64,000 nucleotides of DNA from Pontibacter ummariensis (lineage in GTDB: Bacteria; Bacteroidota; Bacteroidia; Cytophagales; Hymenobacteraceae), in NCBI RefSeq assembly GCF_900188175.1, contig NZ_FZOQ01000022.1:1-64000 (forward strand). Direction: 5' to 3'. Position 1 is the first letter of the stretch. Each line of letters opens with the position of its first letter. The notes beneath the pieces are model-generated. The model saw only the letters and a program-made list of their open reading frames with translations. It had not been told where the DNA came from and ran no database searches. The position numbers and the translations under genes are program-made. This document shows positions 60,476-64,000 of this stretch, piece after piece.

Positions 60476-63400
60476 ATGAGGCAGCTTTTATCCCTGATCT
60501 TATTTCTGGCAGTTTTCTCAGCGCAGGCGCAGGTTAAGTTTTCAAATGACCCTGCAGAGTTTGTGAAAGATGCGAAAGCTATGCTATCAGCGGGTAAAGT
60601 TGATCATGCTGAAGAACTTTCTGCCCAACTGGAAGAGCTCTGGAGCAGTGGAAAGCTTACTGAGCGGCAAAAGCAGCAGGTGATAAAAGTAAGCCAGCTT
60701 TTGTACCGCAAGCGGATGCGCGCCAATCCTCACTTCGAGCAGTTTTATACAATGCTTCTTGCAGGGGTGGGCACCCGGAACCTGAGCGGCGTACGCCTGG
60801 ACAACATGCTGGAGGTAACAGCGAAAGCCATAGGACAAGAAGAGCCAAAGCAGTTAGAGAAATTTCTTACTACAGCCAGTCTCTACCTTTCTGCCAACCG
60901 CTTGTTCCAAAACACTTACTACAGTCTCCATGCCACAGGAGGGAGTTTTAGCTTTGCCTATGAGGGGCCCAGCAAGCCAACGGAGACCGTAACTGAAGAA
61001 GACTCTTGGGACAGCATCTCTTGGGATGATGAGGTGAACGAAACGGGAGAGGCAACAGCAGAGGAAGATGATGCCTGGGGGACAATAACCTCCGTCCCTG
61101 AAAAGGAAGACAAGAAGAAAACAGCGCAAAAGCGCAAGGAGAGTCTGAAGCAGCAGTTTATTCCTGCACAGCCCAAGGTGTCGGGGCCCGTACTGCAACT
61201 GCAAAATGTTACCCTTGCTTTTGTCACGCCTTGGGATTCAGCTGCTATTGTACAGACAAATGGGCAGCTGATGTTGGGAAACGACTTGTTTGTTGGAGAA
61301 GGAGGCAAGTTCGAATGGCAGGTACAAGAAAAGCCAGCCGTTGCCGAGCTTCGCAAGTATAGCTTTAATATTTCGTTTGCCGGCTTTAAAGCCCCCGATG
61401 TAACGATTTCTTACCCAGCCGTACTGGCAGGGCCGATAGATGGCCCCATGGAGTGGGTCAGCCGTAAGCGGAAAACGAGTAAATACCCCTATCCAAAGTT
61501 CCTATCCTTTACAAATGATGCCAAGGTAACGAACCTGGGGAGCAATCTCTCCTATAAAGGAGGCTTCTCTCTGATTGGAAACGCAATAGGTAGCGAGTCG
61601 ATGGATGGGAGCCTTTCAGAGGTTGTGCTGTCTCAGGCGGGAGAGCGCAAGTTCCGCGCTATAGCCCGCAACTATACCTTCAATGATACTTTATTGTTAG
61701 CCGGCCGGGCCGCAGTTGCTCTCTATCAGCAAAACGATTCTTTAACTCATCCTGCTGTGCAGTTGCGCTATTCGAGGAGTGGGCAGGAGCTAACGTTAAC
61801 CAAGGATAAGGGTGCGTACGCACACACGCCCTATTCTGATTCTTTTCACAAGTTAGAGATAACCGCAGAGCGAGTGCGCTGGAACCTTAATGAGCCGCAG
61901 ATAGAGTTCTCGATCCTGAGCACCAAAACAATAGTACCAGTACACCTCGAGTCGTTGGAGTATTACTCAAACAACCGTTACCAACAGTTAGTCGGTGTTG
62001 CTCCCTTCCATCCGTTACAGTTGCTGATAGGGTACAGTGTTAAAGCGAAAAGGAATGAGTTCTATGCCTCGGATGTAGCAAGAGCTACTAAGATCAGTGA
62101 GGCGGCTATCAAAGGGGCTGCCAGTGCCATGTCGCACCAGCGGTTCCTCAATTATGACCCGGGCTCTGGTTACATTGAGCTAAAACCTAAGGCATGGCAC
62201 TATGTAGGGGCTTCCCGTGATTTGAAAGACTATGACCATTTGGCTATTAAATCAGTGGTGCCATCTGGTCGGAATGCTACTCTGAACCTGGACGATAACA
62301 GGCTGACAGTGCGCGGGGTAAGTAAAATCACATTTAATAATGATACGGCCAGCGTCTACATTCTACCCCGGCGTCAGGAAGTACATGTACTGAAGAACCG
62401 CGACATTGAGTTTGAGGGGCAGGTGTTTGCCAGCCAATTGGTTTTTAAAGGAACCGAGTTTAAGTTCAACTACGACGAATTTTCTATTGACCTGATTAAG
62501 TTAGACACCATTGCCTTAGTGTCCCTCAAGGGCCGTTCCAGGAAAGGAGGGGCATCGGAGCAGGTGCTGACAGGCAAGGGAAGTAGTATGCCAGGTAAGC
62601 TGTACATCAACAAGCCACATAACAAGTCAGGGGAAAAGTACTTTGCAGAGTACCCTAAGTTCGATGCCCCAATGGGAGCGCTCGTGGCTTTTGACAAGCG
62701 GGAGGTGGCCGGGGGCGCCTACGACAGCACGGTTTACTTTGACATGCCTCCCTTTAAACTGGACAGCCTAAGCTCAGGCAAAAAAGTAGTGGCCTTTGAT
62801 GGCACCTTCCACTCTGGCGGCATCTTCCCTCCAATCAAAACAAAGCTGCAGATGATGCCTGATGGGACACTAGGGTTCTATTACCAGCCTTCGGCAAAAG
62901 GACTGGAGGCGTTTGGCGGTAAAGGAGTAGCCTTTGATACCATCATGATGAGCTCCAGTGGCATACAGAGCAGAGGGAAACTAACCTATCTTACAGCTAC
63001 TTTAGAGGCCCCGGTTTATACTTACTTTAAAGACAGTGTCGTGGCAAAAGGGGGGGAGATGATAAGTATAAAAGAGGGAGGCAGCGGCTATCCTGTAGCG
63101 TCCCTTTCGAACTTCGAAATGAACTGGCAGCCTCTGACCGACACCATGTACTTGAAACCAACGAAAGAGCCGATGAGGCTGTACGAGGAAAGTTACACTT
63201 TCAAAGGGACGGCTAAGTATTCGCCGGGAGGTTTGTATGGAAGTGGGATATTAGAAAACCCGGTGGCAAAAGTAACATCGTCCTCCTTACACTTCAAGCA
63301 GCGAAGTTTTAGCGGAAACAACGCGAAAATGGTTGTAAAGTCGGGAGAAGGCAAGCCAGCCGTAGAAGCCCTGGACGTGGCTCTTGATTACGATATGACG

Positions 63401-64000
63401 AAAGGCTTGGTAGACTTTGAAAGTGAGAAGAAAGGGGCCGCCAGCATAACGTTTCCGAAAGCGCAGTATAAAACCTCTATGAGTAGCGGCCGCTGGGACA
63501 CGAACAATCAGAAAGTAAGCCTCAGAGCAGATGAAAATGGCGGTAGTAACTGGTTCTACTCTATGCATCCGGAACAGGGCGGCTTACGCTTTAAGGCAGG
63601 GAGCGGCGACTATAACTTAAAAGACAATACGATACGGGCAGGTGGTGTTCCTTTTATTTCCGTAGCTGATGTGTACATTGTGCCGGACAGTGGTAAAGTA
63701 GCGGTTGCTGCAGATGCCACTATCCAGACCCTGCGCAATGCCCGTGTACTGGCCGACTCTTCTCAGCAGTTCCATAAGCTTAATAAAGGGAACATAGATG
63801 TGCTGTCGCGAATGGCTTTTAAAGGCAGTGCCATACATAACTTTCTGAATGCCGCCTCAGACTCTTTTGGGTTGCAGTTTGAGAACTTTATTTATGGGAA
63901 CCCTCAAGAGAAAAAGAAACCTGTTTATACCTTCGCCACTGCTAACATCAAGGAAGAGAATGCTTTTTACATCTTTCCCCGCATTCTGTACCGCGGCAAA
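60476..64000 (+). CDS. Very large exported protein, 3' end outside the window
   Basis: 1175 codons read from ATG 60476 to the last base with no stop, so the product exceeds 1175 aa. A signal peptide (MRQLLSLILFLAVFSAQAQ) is followed by a helical region to about residue 165, an acidic low-complexity span (about 170-240: SWDDEVNETGEATAEEDDAW), and long beta-rich repeats with YKGGFSLIGNAIG, LYINKPHNKSGE and many DxxV strand pairs. It starts 11 bases after prmA in the same direction. No named family is recognised; the size and composition suggest a cell-surface or periplasmic protein, perhaps secreted by type IX, but its carboxy terminus is not visible. Confidence 0.8.
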   Translation, partial: MRQLLSLILFLAVFSAQAQVKFSNDPAEFVKDAKAMLSAGKVDHAEELSAQLEELWSSGKLTERQKQQVIKVSQLLYRKRMRANPHFEQFYTMLLAGVGTRNLSGVRLDNMLEVTAKAIGQEEPKQLEKFLTTASLYLSANRLFQNTYYSLHATGGSFSFAYEGPSKPTETVTEEDSWDSISWDDEVNETGEATAEEDDAWGTITSVPEKEDKKKTAQKRKESLKQQFIPAQPKVSGPVLQLQNVTLAFVTPWDSAAIVQTNGQLMLGNDLFVGEGGKFEWQVQEKPAVAELRKYSFNISFAGFKAPDVTISYPAVLAGPIDGPMEWVSRKRKTSKYPYPKFLSFTNDAKVTNLGSNLSYKGGFSLIGNAIGSESMDGSLSEVVLSQAGERKFRAIARNYTFNDTLLLAGRAAVALYQQNDSLTHPAVQLRYSRSGQELTLTKDKGAYAHTPYSDSFHKLEITAERVRWNLNEPQIEFSILSTKTIVPVHLESLEYYSNNRYQQLVGVAPFHPLQLLIGYSVKAKRNEFYASDVARATKISEAAIKGAASAMSHQRFLNYDPGSGYIELKPKAWHYVGASRDLKDYDHLAIKSVVPSGRNATLNLDDNRLTVRGVSKITFNNDTASVYILPRRQEVHVLKNRDIEFEGQVFASQLVFKGTEFKFNYDEFSIDLIKLDTIALVSLKGRSRKGGASEQVLTGKGSSMPGKLYINKPHNKSGEKYFAEYPKFDAPMGALVAFDKREVAGGAYDSTVYFDMPPFKLDSLSSGKKVVAFDGTFHSGGIFPPIKTKLQMMPDGTLGFYYQPSAKGLEAFGGKGVAFDTIMMSSSGIQSRGKLTYLTATLEAPVYTYFKDSVVAKGGEMISIKEGGSGYPVASLSNFEMNWQPLTDTMYLKPTKEPMRLYEESYTFKGTAKYSPGGLYGSGILENPVAKVTSSSLHFKQRSFSGNNAKMVVKSGEGKPAVEALDVALDYDMTKGLVDFESEKKGAASITFPKAQYKTSMSSGRWDTNNQKVSLRADENGGSNWFYSMHPEQGGLRFKAGSGDYNLKDNTIRAGGVPFISVADVYIVPDSGKVAVAADATIQTLRNARVLADSSQQFHKLNKGNIDVLSRMAFKGSAIHNFLNAASDSFGLQFENFIYGNPQEKKKPVYTFATANIKEENAFYIFPRILYRGK

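Overview
This 64 kb window comes from a Bacteroidota chromosome, most likely a Cytophagales/Hymenobacteraceae (Pontibacter-like) bacterium. The evidence is gliding-type genes (gldB, gldD, gldE), the Bacteroidota -7 promoter box TAnnTTTG upstream of many genes, the ExbB-ExbD-ExbD-TonB cluster with the 'RNxAYGAYxLR' TonB amino terminus, a bTHX gene, a 29-codon AURKAIP1/COX24-type gene, and many GTG/TTG starts with weak Shine-Dalgarno sequences. The genus is inferred from gene style only. Most of the window is ordinary core genome; no rRNA, tRNA, CRISPR array or prophage was seen.

Layout. 1-95: inner end of an IS3-type insertion sequence. 104-7067 (minus): an exbB-exbD-exbD-tonB operon, a terminator, then a second tonB, a small membrane protein, a PstS-like lipoprotein and a TPR protein. 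7610-12530: mazG (minus) diverging from glmM, then a cysteine desulfurase, a LOG-family hydrolase and a small exported protein. 12530-17290: hemH (minus), the era-der GTPase pair, then three tiny acidic lipoproteins, one too short for usual gene lists. 17307-22708: hypothetical genes, murQ and nagK (peptidoglycan recycling), a cytochrome-b5-like protein and an arginase-family protein lacking metal ligands. 22946-31833: fatty-acid activation and beta-oxidation (acyl-CoA ligase; MarR regulator, fadJ-like, fadA-like, acyl-CoA dehydrogenase). 32045-38421 (minus): thioesterase, recG, gldD, gldE, ssb, mutY. 38760-41799: HU, a TPR protein, the 29-aa basic gene, RNase G. 41877-49877: an outer-membrane barrel, gldB, a glycosyltransferase/asparagine-synthase pair, small exported and membrane proteins, nth, and an ECF sigma factor with a small partner. 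50372-64000: a surface-repeat protein, truncated haemoglobin, hypotheticals, an MFS transporter, bTHX, uvrA, tpiA, prmA and a very large exported protein that runs off the window.

Most unusual signal. Both junctions inside the beta-oxidation operon contain a compact cassette: a short inverted repeat, one tiny ORF, and the inverted repeat again. One carries a GIY-YIG nuclease (27940-28332), the other a four-helix-bundle S23/IVP-type protein (about 29575-30031). The terminal repeat of the second recurs in an ORF-less 95-bp element between murQ and nagK (20141-20235). Together they look like small mobile cassettes plus a MITE-like relative, with no transposase present. Coordinates and repeat matches were counted by hand; family names rest on motif recognition without database searches.
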